A DNA stretch of 64,000 nt from positions 692,926-756,925 of the forward strand of contig QKWP01000008.1 in NCBI GenBank assembly GCA_003550325.1. The letters run 5' to 3'. The stretch comes from Gigaspora rosea (taxonomy: Eukaryota > Glomeromycota > Glomeromycetes > Diversisporales > Gigasporaceae). Below the pieces are notes generated by a model. The model did no database searches. It was not told the DNA's origin and saw only the letters and a program-made list of their open reading frames with translations. The position numbers were made by a program, and so were the translations under genes. Shown one piece after another: positions 1 to 10,779 of this stretch. Numbering within the stretch: position 1 is the stretch's first letter; each line of letters starts with the position of its first letter.

Positions 1-22
1 AAATCCGTTATTGAATGTTCCG

Positions 23-210
23 CATCCAATAACAGCGTATCTGGCTTTGAATTTAATGTGCTTGAAAACCTGAGCCCCTTCGTGGCCCAGGTTAGCACAT
101 TAAATTCAAAGCCAGATACTTCTTTTATTTGTCATCCAAAATGATCATCCCGTGATCCTTCGGATCACGGTATTCTCATTTCTTCTGCCAAATAAAACTG
201 TTATTGGATG
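23..210. mobile_element. Foldback MITE with nested inverted repeats
   Basis: A 13-bp outer inverted repeat (CATCCAATAACAG at the left, its complement at 198-210) encloses a perfect 26-bp inverted repeat (37-62 against 94-119) and a third small hairpin at 151-169 (CGTGATCC, 3-base loop, GGATCACG). No coding capacity. A target-site duplication is not clear, so the superfamily is not assigned. Confidence 0.6.
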
Positions 211-1384
211 CTACACAATAACTATTTATTATACCTTATATTTTATATTTTCAGCTAGAGCAGGTTAAAAAGTCATAATACCATCTGCCTTTTATGTAGA
301 ACTGATGTTCGTTGAAGTAAGCCTTTAAAGTTTTTAAAAAGAGAGCCCTTAAAATGTTTTATCGTAAGAGTTGCCAAATTCAAGAGGATTTCCAAACGTT
401 AATTTTAAAAAGTGAAAGTAATATTTAAAAATTTTAATAAAACTTAATTATAATCACGTAATTGTTCGATAATTACATTACTGCATTGTTAGGGGAAAAT
501 TAGTAAACCCCGTGCGCACGCCAATATTACAAGCATTTTCGATAGATCGGATGTTTACAATGTTACTGTAGCACACAATAACTGTTTATTTTATTATTTC
601 AACTAGCCAGAACAACTGCCAGAGCATCTTTTTACAGCGCCCACGCTATATAAAAATATAATTTATTTTTAGATGCGAGCATAAATAATCATAATGATGA
701 GTTATATTTTAATTTATTAGGTTCTGCTTCAAAATTTTTAAAATTTATATTGCTTAATTTAATGATTATAATATTTCTATAAAAAAGAATTGATACCGAT
801 TTTGCTAATTTGTATCAGAACAATATCATTTATATATTTATTTAACTATGACAAGTTAGCAAGTACAGTGCAAGTATTAACAAAATGTATATGGAATTTA
901 GTTGCAATATACTAATTTTGCATTAATATAGTTGAGTATATATATCATAAATTATTTAAAATGATATTCAATTCGCAAATCTTTTCATTAGGGAGTTTCA
1001 AAATAACATATTGTGAAGATGAATATAGTTTTAAAATTGAATATTTGGTAATTTGCATTTATGTAATTAAACTTTATTAAAATATAATCTTAAAAAAACT
1101 CTAAATATATATATATATTTATATTAATGCAGAATTTTATTCGAATAGATTGCCAATGCTTTAATTCTGAGATTCTAAATATTTTCGGATCATAATATTT
1201 TTGTAGGATTTTTTTAATTTCTATTTATATAGTAAAGGTCGATTCCAAAATTTATTGTAAAGAAAGTAGCATGACCACTAGTATTAAATAGATTTCTATA
1301 TTTAGTCAATATTTAACTGTTATTATTTTTACTGGTAATTATATTTACATAAATTATATAACTTATCAAAAGTCAGCGTGTAGT
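211..1384. other. AT-rich intergenic DNA
   Basis: No open reading frame, RNA gene or clear repeat was recognised here. The sequence is strongly AT-rich with scattered homopolymer and TA runs. Confidence 0.5.
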
Positions 1385-1860
1385 TCTTACAAATTGCATC
1401 AGCTAATGCTTTTCCTCCTTCTGATCCAATATTATTTTGGTTTTTTTTTTTCAACGTGAAGTCTTACAAAGAGCATCTACCAATGTTTTTCCTCCTTCTG
1501 ATCCAAGATTATTACATTCAAGATACCAAGGTACAAAGAAGTCAGCGTGAAATTCTTTGCAAAATGCATCTGCTAATGCTTTTCCTCCTTCTTATCCAAG
1601 TTTATTCGAATTGATATCCAAAGAAGTTAGTGTGGAGTTCTTGTAAAGTGCTTTAGCTAACTCGTTTAAATTTTCCAATCCACATTTACTAAAAGATAAA
1701 TTCAGACCAAGTCGAGGCACTTTGCTGATCTTCAGGACTATGCTGATTGTTTTTAAGAATTTCTTCAAAGAGTTCTAAAGCTTTTAGAAATTTGAATTGC
1801 TTGATATATTTGCATGCTTATTTTCTCAAATCCTCAGAAGTATTTGAATTCATCGCGTAT
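1385..1860 (-). pseudogene. Leucine-rich-repeat (RNI-type) protein relic
   Basis: Read on the minus strand, this stretch encodes degraded 28-residue LRR units of the same kind as the intact gene at 10780-12795. One unit near 1625-1680 reads NELAKALYKNSTLTSLDIN, and the recurring DNA motif GGAGGAAAAGCATTAGCAGA is visible in complement near 1400, 1480 and 1580. At least four units remain, separated by stops and frame changes; one stop replaces the serine codon of the usual GSEGG turn. Upstream (1690-1860) lies a segment reading KYIKQFKFLKALELFEEIL, which resembles an N-terminal helical region, also broken. The relic probably derives from duplication of an LRR gene of the 10780 type. No intact promoter or complete frame is seen. 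Confidence 0.7.
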
Positions 1861-2175
1861 GTTAAATAAATCGGAGATGATGTAATTTTTAGTGAATTTA
1901 TAATTTTGTTTATATAGTTTATAACTTAAGGAAATTTCGCTATTCTCGGATAAATAAAGTGACATTATGTCGAAATTTCAAGTGAATTTACAGGTGCGTT
2001 TTTATGGGTTAAGGAGTTTCAATAGAACGGTGTCGACTCAAAATTTCATCAGGGGTAAGTTGGTTTATTTATATTGCATGTATAAAGAATATAAATAAGC
2101 GGACTGTTGAAAAATAAGGCCGGAAATCTCCGGCATTTTACAATCGGTTTTGTGCGCTGTTATTACTATGGCGGC

Positions 2176-3269
2176 TAAAGATGCCTGACGAATGACGAAT
2201 CATTCGTCATTGACGAATGACGAAACCATTTCGTCAGGTGACTTCCAATTGACGAATTGACGATTGACGAAACCCCTGACGATTGACGAAACCTATGACG
2301 AATTGACGAAACCTATGACGAATTGACGAAACCTATGACGAAACCTGATGAGTTATATTCATACAAAATAGAGTTAATTACCGCGTTTATAAATATTAAG
2401 AAGTGTTTTAATAACCCGCAAAAGGGTCATATACAAAAGAATATAACCTAATTAACCTTTTAGGCAATTCCATAGGAAAAGTCGCGGTCAATAACGATAA
2501 GAACTAAAAATAACGTTCAGGCGATAATGCATAATTAATAGCAGCGATAGAGAATCAATATAGGTTGGATAACAATATATACATATTAAGATATCCATTA
2601 CATTCTCGTTATCCATCGTGATTTTACTTATTTACGAATAACAAATCAAAAAAGGAAATTAAATTTTGTAAATAAACAAAGCGCGTAAAGTTTAGGGTTA
2701 AGGTGTTGTTGTTGAAGACTACAACGATAGATTAGTGCACATTATTAACATTTCGTTCCCATCATTTTTAATTAGTGCACCAAGGTCGATTTAAACATTG
2801 GTTTTCAAGTATTTTCGCTTCTCTTCCCTCTTTCGCACGTGTTCGAAACTATGTCGGGTTTATCCGGAATAAACGAAAACAAACGCGTGCATATTCTGGA
2901 TCAACCCGACAAAAATTTGAACACGTGACGTGCGAAAGAAGAAAAAAGAAAAAAGCCAATGAAACCTTATAATGAAATAACATTCTTTGAAACAATTTAA
3001 GGTTTAGTGTATCCAAGATCATTATGCTAAAGGGGTTCCTGAATCGATTTATCAAGGTTTATCAATTGTTAAAGGTTTGTCAAGGTTTCGTCAATTCGTC
3101 ATATGTTTCGTCAATTCGTCATAGATTTCGTCAATTCGCCATAGATTTCGTCAATTCGTCATAGGTTTCGTCAATCGTCGGGGTTTCGTCAATCGTCAAG
3201 GTTTCGTCATGACGAAACCATGACGAAACCATTTCGTCATCGCTAAAAACATTTCGTCAAGCATCTTTA
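2176..3269. mobile_element. Non-autonomous hAT-like element, TGACGAAACC subterminal arrays
   Basis: The element is flanked by an exact 8-bp target-site duplication, ATGGCGGC (2168-2175 and 3270-3277), and ends in TAAAGATGC...GCATCTTTA. Both subterminal regions are packed with direct copies of GACGAATTGACGAAACC (2188-2345) and, inverted, TTTCGTCAATTCGTC (3085-3265). The centre carries an imperfect ~50-bp hairpin (about 2826-2936). There is no transposase; small open frames inside are chance. An 8-bp duplication is typical of hAT elements. The internal core is clearly related to that of the element at about 18660-19720. Confidence 0.85.
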
Positions 3270-3277
3270 ATGGCGGC

Positions 3278-3790
3278 ACAGTATGCGATTAAAGTGAGTT
3301 AATTTGTGTTGGAATCATAGTCGTAAATTCTATTATAATTTATTGTGAAAATTTTGCTACGAAACTTGTTATCAAGATACGGGATTCCAGTTGTGAATTC
3401 TCAATACTATGATTTACTGTAAACAATTTTGCTTGTAAAAAATTTTTTTTACAAACTCACTGACAGTTAAGGTTGAATTAGTTATGTATTGAAATTACTA
3501 TTAAGCTGTAAAAAATGTTGCAAACTTACTGACAATTGTAATGGCAGACAGTATATAGTTAGTTTGTATTGGAAATATAGTCATAAATTCTATCAAAAAT
3601 TACTGTAAAAAAATTTATTATTAAACTTACGAGAAATTGTGGTACATGCGTGATTTCTTTCAGCATATAGCTGAGTCAGTTTGTATTGAATTTCGGTCAT
3701 GACTTCTGTCATGATTCACCATACAGACTAGACAATTGTTAAATTTTGTTACAAGACTTAATTGCTATTGTATAGCACTTTACTGTGATT
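3278..3790 (+). repeat. Degenerate ~100-bp repeat array
   Basis: Four to five diverged units with a consensus running AGTATGYRRTTAAGTTAG, then TTTGTATTGGAAT, AAATTCTATTATAATTTACTG, AAAATTTTGTTA and AAACTTACTGACAATTG. The same units occur at 8196-9480, 29880-30260 and, inverted, 50957-51310. The flanks of the hAT-like element belong to this block: 2063-2167 plus this stretch match 8520 onward, where the element is absent. Confidence 0.7.
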
Positions 3791-5967
3791 TTCATGATGA
3801 TGATAGTTGAAAAAAAATTTTAAGACTCTAAAATTATCTATCGGTCATATTTTAAATCAATAACGTTTATATTTATTCGAAATCTTCAAAATGGTTTTAC
3901 ATGACAGCATGATCTACAGAAGTACACCTTTTCGCAAACCGCTATAAAACCATCATTAGCGCGACAAACAGGTGATTTAATTGAAGTAATGTGGGTTGAA
4001 ATCTGCAATAATCATTATAGATGTGGTTTAATTTAACTTCAATTTTTTCCAATCTAAAACTATGGTCATTCCTATTGTGGGTGCAATTGGTCATGTGTTT
4101 AATTTGTTATTTGGTTTCGAGTCCGCCACATTTCCATTTTGATTAAAATTTTAAAAAATTGAGCTATCTTATTGAACTATCAGACTATCTGATCTATCTG
4201 ATCATACGCCCCCAACAGTTTTTATGATTATTTGGTAATTGTTCTTTATAATGAATGGCAACATTCTTCTAAATCTAATGATGAAAAAAAAACACAGTAA
4301 AGAAATGTTGAAATATGAAACCAGAAAAATAATCAACAGCAAAACAATTTAGAAATATTTTTGCAGAAAAATGGCTGAAAATGAAAATATTTTATTGGAA
4401 TTGTCTGAATCTGATAAAAAATTATGAGATTTATAAATGATAATATACAAGTATATATGGGTTCATTTTATAAAAGTAGTTTATCTCATTTAAATAAAAA
4501 GGTAACTATCTATATATTTTTTAAATAAATTATATTCTATATTATAGCATTGTCTAATTTTATAAATTACCGAATTGGAGAAAAACCAAGACAAGGGCAA
4601 TGAAGAAAATACCAAAATCGATGAAGTCATTTTATAGTTATTGAGTTATTTGAATTGAAAGTGCCGGATATAGTTGAAGAATAACCCAATATCTGATATG
4701 AACTAAAAATATTGTAGAAAAAATTATGTTTTACTATTTTAATTCGATCTATATATAATGAATATAATAGAATTTATAAAGAATTATACATTTGGTTTAT
4801 ATAATATATAAGCTAAATGATTGAATTAGCATTTTCTTATTTGAATTCGAAATTTGGGTTTATATTGGAGAAGTAATATTTATCGGCCAATTTTTGTAAG
4901 AATATGGGTTAACAGCTTATAATTTCTACATATTTTATACTAATTAATGTTTCAATCACAAAATCAATTGTAATATACAATTACTAACATTCGATATTGT
5001 TTGTTATAGACATTTTCACGTATTATTATTATTATTAATAGCATCTCAAAGAATTTTTTTGTATTCACAGAGTGCGGTTTAAGACCTTGAGGATTAGGAA
5101 ATTTGGGGACAGAGAGGTCAGTAGTTTATACATTTGATAGAGTTCAAATAATTAGTCCTAGTCTAGAGGTTTTTGATATAGGTATTGAAGTTTGAGTATG
5201 TAACGCTAGAGCTTGCTTGGATAATGAACCTATACCCATATGCTTTTTCATATATAGCAATAAAGTAGCTGATTGAGCAATGATAATAAAAACAAGATCT
5301 ATTCAAGTATAATAATAAAAAGCATGCGGTAATAAAAGGATTGCTTAAATTATTACTGTATTAATAGTGTATTAATATATGTCGTGAACAAAGTTACAAG
5401 ATATCTATTTGTCACAACATCATGATACTGACTCATGATGTCAAATGAGAGATTGAATGACGTTTTATATTTATATAGCAGATATAAGATTTGTAGAAAA
5501 GAATTTTACCTGTTTTATGTAGAAATTAAATGTTTAACTATAAACTTAATTCTGCAAATTGATTTAACGAAAAGTCTATACGTAAAGCACATGTTTTTTT
5601 TGATCTTGTACGTATTGCTTGCAGAAATAAGTGTACGAGTAGGCAATCTTCTCCATATTTGTATTTTTTACAATATTTTACAAAATTTATTCTAGCTTTA
5701 TAGAGCGAAAAACCTACTATATAGTACCTGATACTGTAAATTTGTAAACTCAATATTAAAATGATAAAATGATATTTTATCTAACTGGTAAAATCCTAAG
5801 ATTTGTGAATTACGAATGATTTATTACGTTTGGAACGATTTGTGCTAGTTTTATTGTATTTTATATACTGATTTTACAGTTTGATCGGCTTAATTATATT
5901 GACAATAATACCACAATATGCTATAAAATCTTGTTTGTCCGAAGATAAAAGAAATTTATAGAAATTA
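3791..5967. other. Intergenic DNA with a possible gene relic
   Basis: Mostly AT-rich sequence without recognisable content. A short frame beginning ATGGCTGAAAATG near 4371 (MAENENILLELSESDKKL, then stop) and a charged stretch near 4577 (ELEKNQDKGNEENTKIDEVI) have a coding-like composition and may be exons of a decayed gene, but no family was recognised. Confidence 0.35.
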
Positions 5968-7500
5968 TTAATCAACAACAATATATTCATATGGTACTAA
6001 TTCAACATAGGGTTCCATTTCCTTTTTAGTATTATCATCTAAGTCTTCATATTCGAATACACCCACATAATTCAAAGATTTGTTTCGCATGCAGAATTCG
6101 ACTAGTGCTTTGGAAATTCTCTCGTTATTAATGCGATAAATTAACATTTTTTTTAAAGGTGCATTGCAATGATTGAATAAAATATCTGTATATGGTTCTA
6201 GCCAAGTACTTCTTAAGGTAAAATATTGCAATGTTAACGGCAATATTTCTGAAAATTTAATAACTCGTATTTTCAGTACTTCTTCGAGTATGTCGTTAAC
6301 ATCAACATCATCGCACAATAACGAAAGGAATTGAAGTTTTCGTAAATTGCCAATGAGTTCTACAAGTTGTGGGGAAAACACAATACCCTGAATACTGAAG
6401 TATGTAATATTTGGACAGAATGACTTAAGTGCTTCTAGTAAAAACAGTTCATCCTGATATTCTTCATCTAATACAAGTTTTAATCGTTGTAAAAATATGC
6501 CAGACTTTTCGAAAATTAGTGCCATAGACTGCGTATCAATCTTACTTTCAATCACTTCTAAAGTGCTGACTTTATAATCTAATGATTTTAGCGGTTTCGT
6601 AGAGCAATATCTCAAATGAAGTGTTTCTAAATTTTTACAATTATTAAATACTTCGAACTCTGCACTAAAATCACAATTATATAATCTAACTTCTTGTAAT
6701 GAGTTTTTTTGACTTTCTAAAGCTGAAATTACGTCATGGAATTCCACAGAATCTTCTCCAGCTAATCTAAACAGCCTAAGTTGCTCTTGTGATTTAATTA
6801 TGTGTATAAGGGCACGAAATATCTGTAGCTCATAATTAGAATCAAAATAGTTAAGTTTTATAGTATTGATTTTCGTAGTACTTTCTGCCAAGGTCCTTAA
6901 TAATATAGTAGCACTTTCAATGTTGTTATCATATATAACGTCCAAAGATAGATGTTGGATCCGCGAGAAAAATTGCTTATTTTCTTCTAATATGTAAAAA
7001 AACTTTGGCCTTAATTCAATAGATTGTGAAAATTCCAAAACTAATTTATGCAAAGTGGCACCACTTTCAATGAATAATTTGAATAGTAAATTCATCATGT
7101 AATCCACCTCTGTATCATAAAATAGTTTCAATTTCAAATCAATAAGCTTGAAAGTGAGCCATTCTCTAACTTTACTTTCTAAACTCCATATATCAAGAAC
7201 CTTTAAAAATCTTGCATAGTCAAATAGTGTATTTGAAAATTCTTCGTTTATTTCACGTTCTTTTAACCATTTTTTTAAAATGAATTTATCATCTACTCCA
7301 AGAGATGAAAAATATTTAGAAATGAATAAAGGGCTTTGATCGGATGAAAATGGATCTTGCCAAAGAATGGGTACTGCCATTTTGCACCAATGTCGACTAA
7401 CAAGTGCGCACGAGTATAAGGAACAAATTTCATTATTTAGATTATAAAGAATATTCTCCATTAATTCTGGCATATCACCCATATGTATTTTCGACGCCAT
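5968..7500 (-). CDS. F-box protein with degenerate leucine-rich repeats
   Basis: Single-exon frame of 510 residues. Residues ~8-50 form an F-box: the motif CALVSRHWCKMAVPILWQDPF is the signature of the large F-box family of Rhizophagus-type fungi. Such F-boxes bind Skp1 and bring substrates to SCF ubiquitin ligases. The rest (about 120-500) shows irregular leucine-spaced segments such as LQEVRLYNCDF, LETLHLRYC and LQFLSLLCDD, typical of LRR or RNI-like substrate-binding regions. The start codon at 7498-7500 is the first ATG before the F-box, with AT-rich upstream sequence. There is no intron, signal peptide or membrane segment. It is divergently oriented with respect to the F-box/LRR gene at 10780. 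The substrate cannot be told from sequence. It looks intact. Confidence 0.9.
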   Translation of the reverse strand: MASKIHMGDMPELMENILYNLNNEICSLYSCALVSRHWCKMAVPILWQDPFSSDQSPLFISKYFSSLGVDDKFILKKWLKEREINEEFSNTLFDYARFLKVLDIWSLESKVREWLTFKLIDLKLKLFYDTEVDYMMNLLFKLFIESGATLHKLVLEFSQSIELRPKFFYILEENKQFFSRIQHLSLDVIYDNNIESATILLRTLAESTTKINTIKLNYFDSNYELQIFRALIHIIKSQEQLRLFRLAGEDSVEFHDVISALESQKNSLQEVRLYNCDFSAEFEVFNNCKNLETLHLRYCSTKPLKSLDYKVSTLEVIESKIDTQSMALIFEKSGIFLQRLKLVLDEEYQDELFLLEALKSFCPNITYFSIQGIVFSPQLVELIGNLRKLQFLSLLCDDVDVNDILEEVLKIRVIKFSEILPLTLQYFTLRSTWLEPYTDILFNHCNAPLKKMLIYRINNERISKALVEFCMRNKSLNYVGVFEYEDLDDNTKKEMEPYVELVPYEYIVVD

Positions 7501-8195
7501 AGTTCTGTAGTTTTGTGTTTATAAAAATTAGGAAAGAGTTTTAGGAAAAAATTTTTCAACATTAGTCTATAAATAGTAGGACCGTGGGAAATTCTGATAA
7601 AAACAATGGAGTATGACGCGTCTGTTATGTCGATCACCAAATCGAAAGAACGTAAACTTTAAAATATGGTGAAGACTTTTTTTTATTTAATAATTGATAG
7701 TTAAAGACACGTATAAGTAAAGTTCTCGTTGAAAATTTTCATTTAAAAGTCAAGTTGTGTAAATGTTATTTACAAGGTTTATTTCGTTTTTCATACATTT
7801 TCGTTATGTTACATGACCTTGTGATTTAGTTGACTATTACCGGTAATTATTTGATGTAGATTTTGGATGTAAATTTACGTTAAATTATAACAAGAAACGC
7901 GTCGGGCAAATGCAGTAAGCTATTTGAAATATAATTAATTTTTGTGTATTAAAATATTAGGGTAGAATTTAGTGTAGATAGTTCTATAGCAAATTAGTGT
8001 AAATTTTTTTGTTACTTAATTCGGTAAATATATTCTTGTAAATTAAAAATTTTTTCATTTTTGCTAAAGAATTATTCTCTCAAGCTTACTCATCAAAAAT
8101 AACAAAGTTCGGGCATTCTTAGATGAATTATAAAACCCTCTATTTCTGTATTTAAAGATACTGTATTATTGTTAATTCTTATAATTCACCACATC
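7501..8195. other. Intergenic DNA upstream of the F-box gene
   Basis: Contains the presumed promoter of the minus-strand F-box gene. AT-rich. No specific regulatory motif or coding sequence was recognised. Confidence 0.4.
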
Positions 8196-9480
8196 ACCTG
8201 CAATAACTTTGCTGTATTAGCCAACTATGAGTTAGATTGTATTAAAATTGTTATAATTTATATTTGATTTGCTTAAAAAATTCTAATATAAAGTTTATGA
8301 GTTATCACAATGGCACAATATGTGTTAAGTTAGTTTGTATTACCAATGCGGTGACATATGAAATTAAGTCACTATTTCCATCATAACTTGTAAAAATTTT
8401 TACAAACTAGGAAACTAGGGCGCAAAATTTCTGCGATTTAATCTGCTTTTTTTTTTCTGGCAGTTTTCCGAAATGGAAATTAGAAATGGCAGTCTGATGT
8501 AATATTATAAATTATTGAACTATTTATATTGCATGTATAAAGAATAAAAAAAAAGTGGAGAATTTCCACTGTTGAAAAATTGAGCCGGAAATCTCCGGCA
8601 TTTCACAATCGGTTTTGTGCGTGTTATTACTATGGTGATACACGTATATTCTATTATAATTTATTGTGAAATTTGCTATGAAACATATGTTATCAAGATG
8701 CGGATGCGGAATTGCAGTTGTAAATTCTCAAAACTACGATTTACTATAAAAAATTTTGTTATAAAAACTTTTTTTTTTTTTTTTTTTGCAAACTCACTGA
8801 CAATTGTGGTGCACATTATGCAGTTAAGATTGAATTGGTTTTTGTATTGAAATTCTATTAAGCTGAAAAAATTGTTGCAAAACTTTCTGACTATTGCAAT
8901 GGCAAACAGTATATAGTTAGTTTATAATGGAAGAATAGTCTTAAATTCTATTAAAATTAATGTAAAAAATTTTGTTATGAAACTTACGAGATATTGTAGT
9001 ACACACAATACAGTAGTGATTTCTATCAGCAAATAGTTGAGTCAGTTTTTATTGAGTTTGTAGTTATGACTTCTGTCATGATTTCCCATACAGACTATTG
9101 CAATAACACAGCATGAAATTGTTGGTTTGCATTAGAATAAAAGTTATAATTACTATTGTTAAAATTTTGTTACAAGACTTAATCACTATTGTAATTAATT
9201 AACAGTCACTTCTATCATGATTTGCTGTTATAATAGCTGCTTGATATGTAAGTATTGAGGCAGCTTTTGTCTCAAATCACCTGCTACCCATGAGTATGAT
9301 GTAATTTTGGCTATTAGTAATTCAGAAGTGATGAAAGTATGACTATGAATTTTACTATGATTTACTGCAAAAAAGTTTGTTAAAATTAATACACAATACT
9401 GTAATGATTAATCAATTGCTAATGAATTTGAATTGTGATTACATTCTTGATCATAACTTGCTTATTGATACTTTAGTATT
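8196..9480 (+). repeat. Long array of the degenerate ~100-bp repeat
   Basis: Roughly ten diverged copies of the unit also seen at 3278-3790. Around 8520-8640 the sequence matches 2063-2175 and then continues as 3300 onward, so this block is a paralogous copy of the hAT insertion region without the element. The junction also carries a small deletion. The unit contains no reading frame of note. Confidence 0.65.
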
Positions 9481-9489
9481 AAAATTTTA

Positions 9490-9637
9490 TTATGTTTTGT
9501 ACCGTAAAACGTAATATACGTGCCATTCTGTCACGTTTTGGTTCGTTTTTCATATCTTTACGTGCCACATGACACGTGCCTATCCAGACAACCCCGTGCC
9601 AGCCAGTACCAACACCCGGACCACTTTTCTTATAGGG
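9490..9637. mobile_element. Fragment (one end) of the CCCTATAAG-terminus MITE
   Basis: Ends in GGACCACTTTTCTTATAGGG, the terminus seen at 16049 and 28994, preceded by the family's CACGTGCC-rich subterminal sequence. The opposite end is missing. Confidence 0.65.
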
Positions 9638-10779
9638 CTATTGTATGCGTATGTACTATGATACTGTAAATTCGTTGTTGTTCCTGATATAGAAATTAAA
9701 TTTCTATTTTTGTTTTGTGAGGTTGTTAAGCAACTTTGACTGAAAACTTTGGAAGTTGAATCGACCATTGGTTTTGAAAATGGTTACCACAAACGTATTT
9801 GTCGACAGAACGAAGGTAACAATAATTTTTGCAAGTTTTAAATTATTACTAGTATTTTATTTGGTCAAAACTTAAAGGGCAATATAGTCAATAAATTTTT
9901 TTTATTCAAATAAGAGAAGCAATAAAGTTAATCGATAATTGCTGTTTTTACATTGACTGAAAATTTTATTTAATCTATGATAGCAATTGCGTATTACAAT
10001 TATTACGTAACAAGTACTTGGTACTTAAACAAATAACTACTTATAATATTGATTTATCTAAACTGCCATAGAAATAATAGTTATTTAAAATTAAACAACA
10101 ATAATAATTATGCATTATTTTGATCACTAGATAAGGAAATATTTAAGAATGCTCTTATTTAGTAAATATTGAGACCGTTGTGTAATCTGAGCATATAAAA
10201 TAAGTCCCAGTTTGTAATATTTATTATCATATTATAGTGTATATTTGATTGTATCTTATTTTGAAGTAAAAAAGTTGGTACCGTAATTTATATTTTATTG
10301 CACACGCTAGTGCTCGAAATTCCTTCATTATCGGGGGAGCCATAATTTCTCACCCAAAGTTCTGACTGGATGTAAGAAATACCATCTCCAATTGAATAAA
10401 ATGATCACGTCACCCTTGGCATCATCACAAGGTCAAAAAAAAAACCTACTGTAATAAATATCTTTTCATCAACTATGTATCAGTATATAATTTTTCTCTA
10501 TGTATGTAAATATAAGATTAACGATTAAATTAATAAAATATCTACTTTAATTGATAGCCCTCTTAACACTCTTAAAATTGAAACCGTAATAACCATTAAA
10601 CCCAAAATAATTAAATTAACTGTGCCTGCATAACCCTTATACACTTAAAAATTTAAGTGATCCTACCGACATAAAATCATTAAATTTAACGTTATCATAT
10701 AATGTATCCACTTTAACTGATTTCAAGTTTAAAGTTATAAATTCTGTGTTCGTACTAAAATTTTCAGTAACTTTTCAAT
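9638..10779. other. Intergenic DNA upstream of the F-box/LRR gene
   Basis: No gene or repeat was recognised. The final ~200 bases before the start codon are AT-rich and presumably hold the promoter. Confidence 0.4.

Noticed and set aside
2775-3055. Small overlapping frames on both strands
   Set aside because: They lie over the central hairpin of the hAT-like element.
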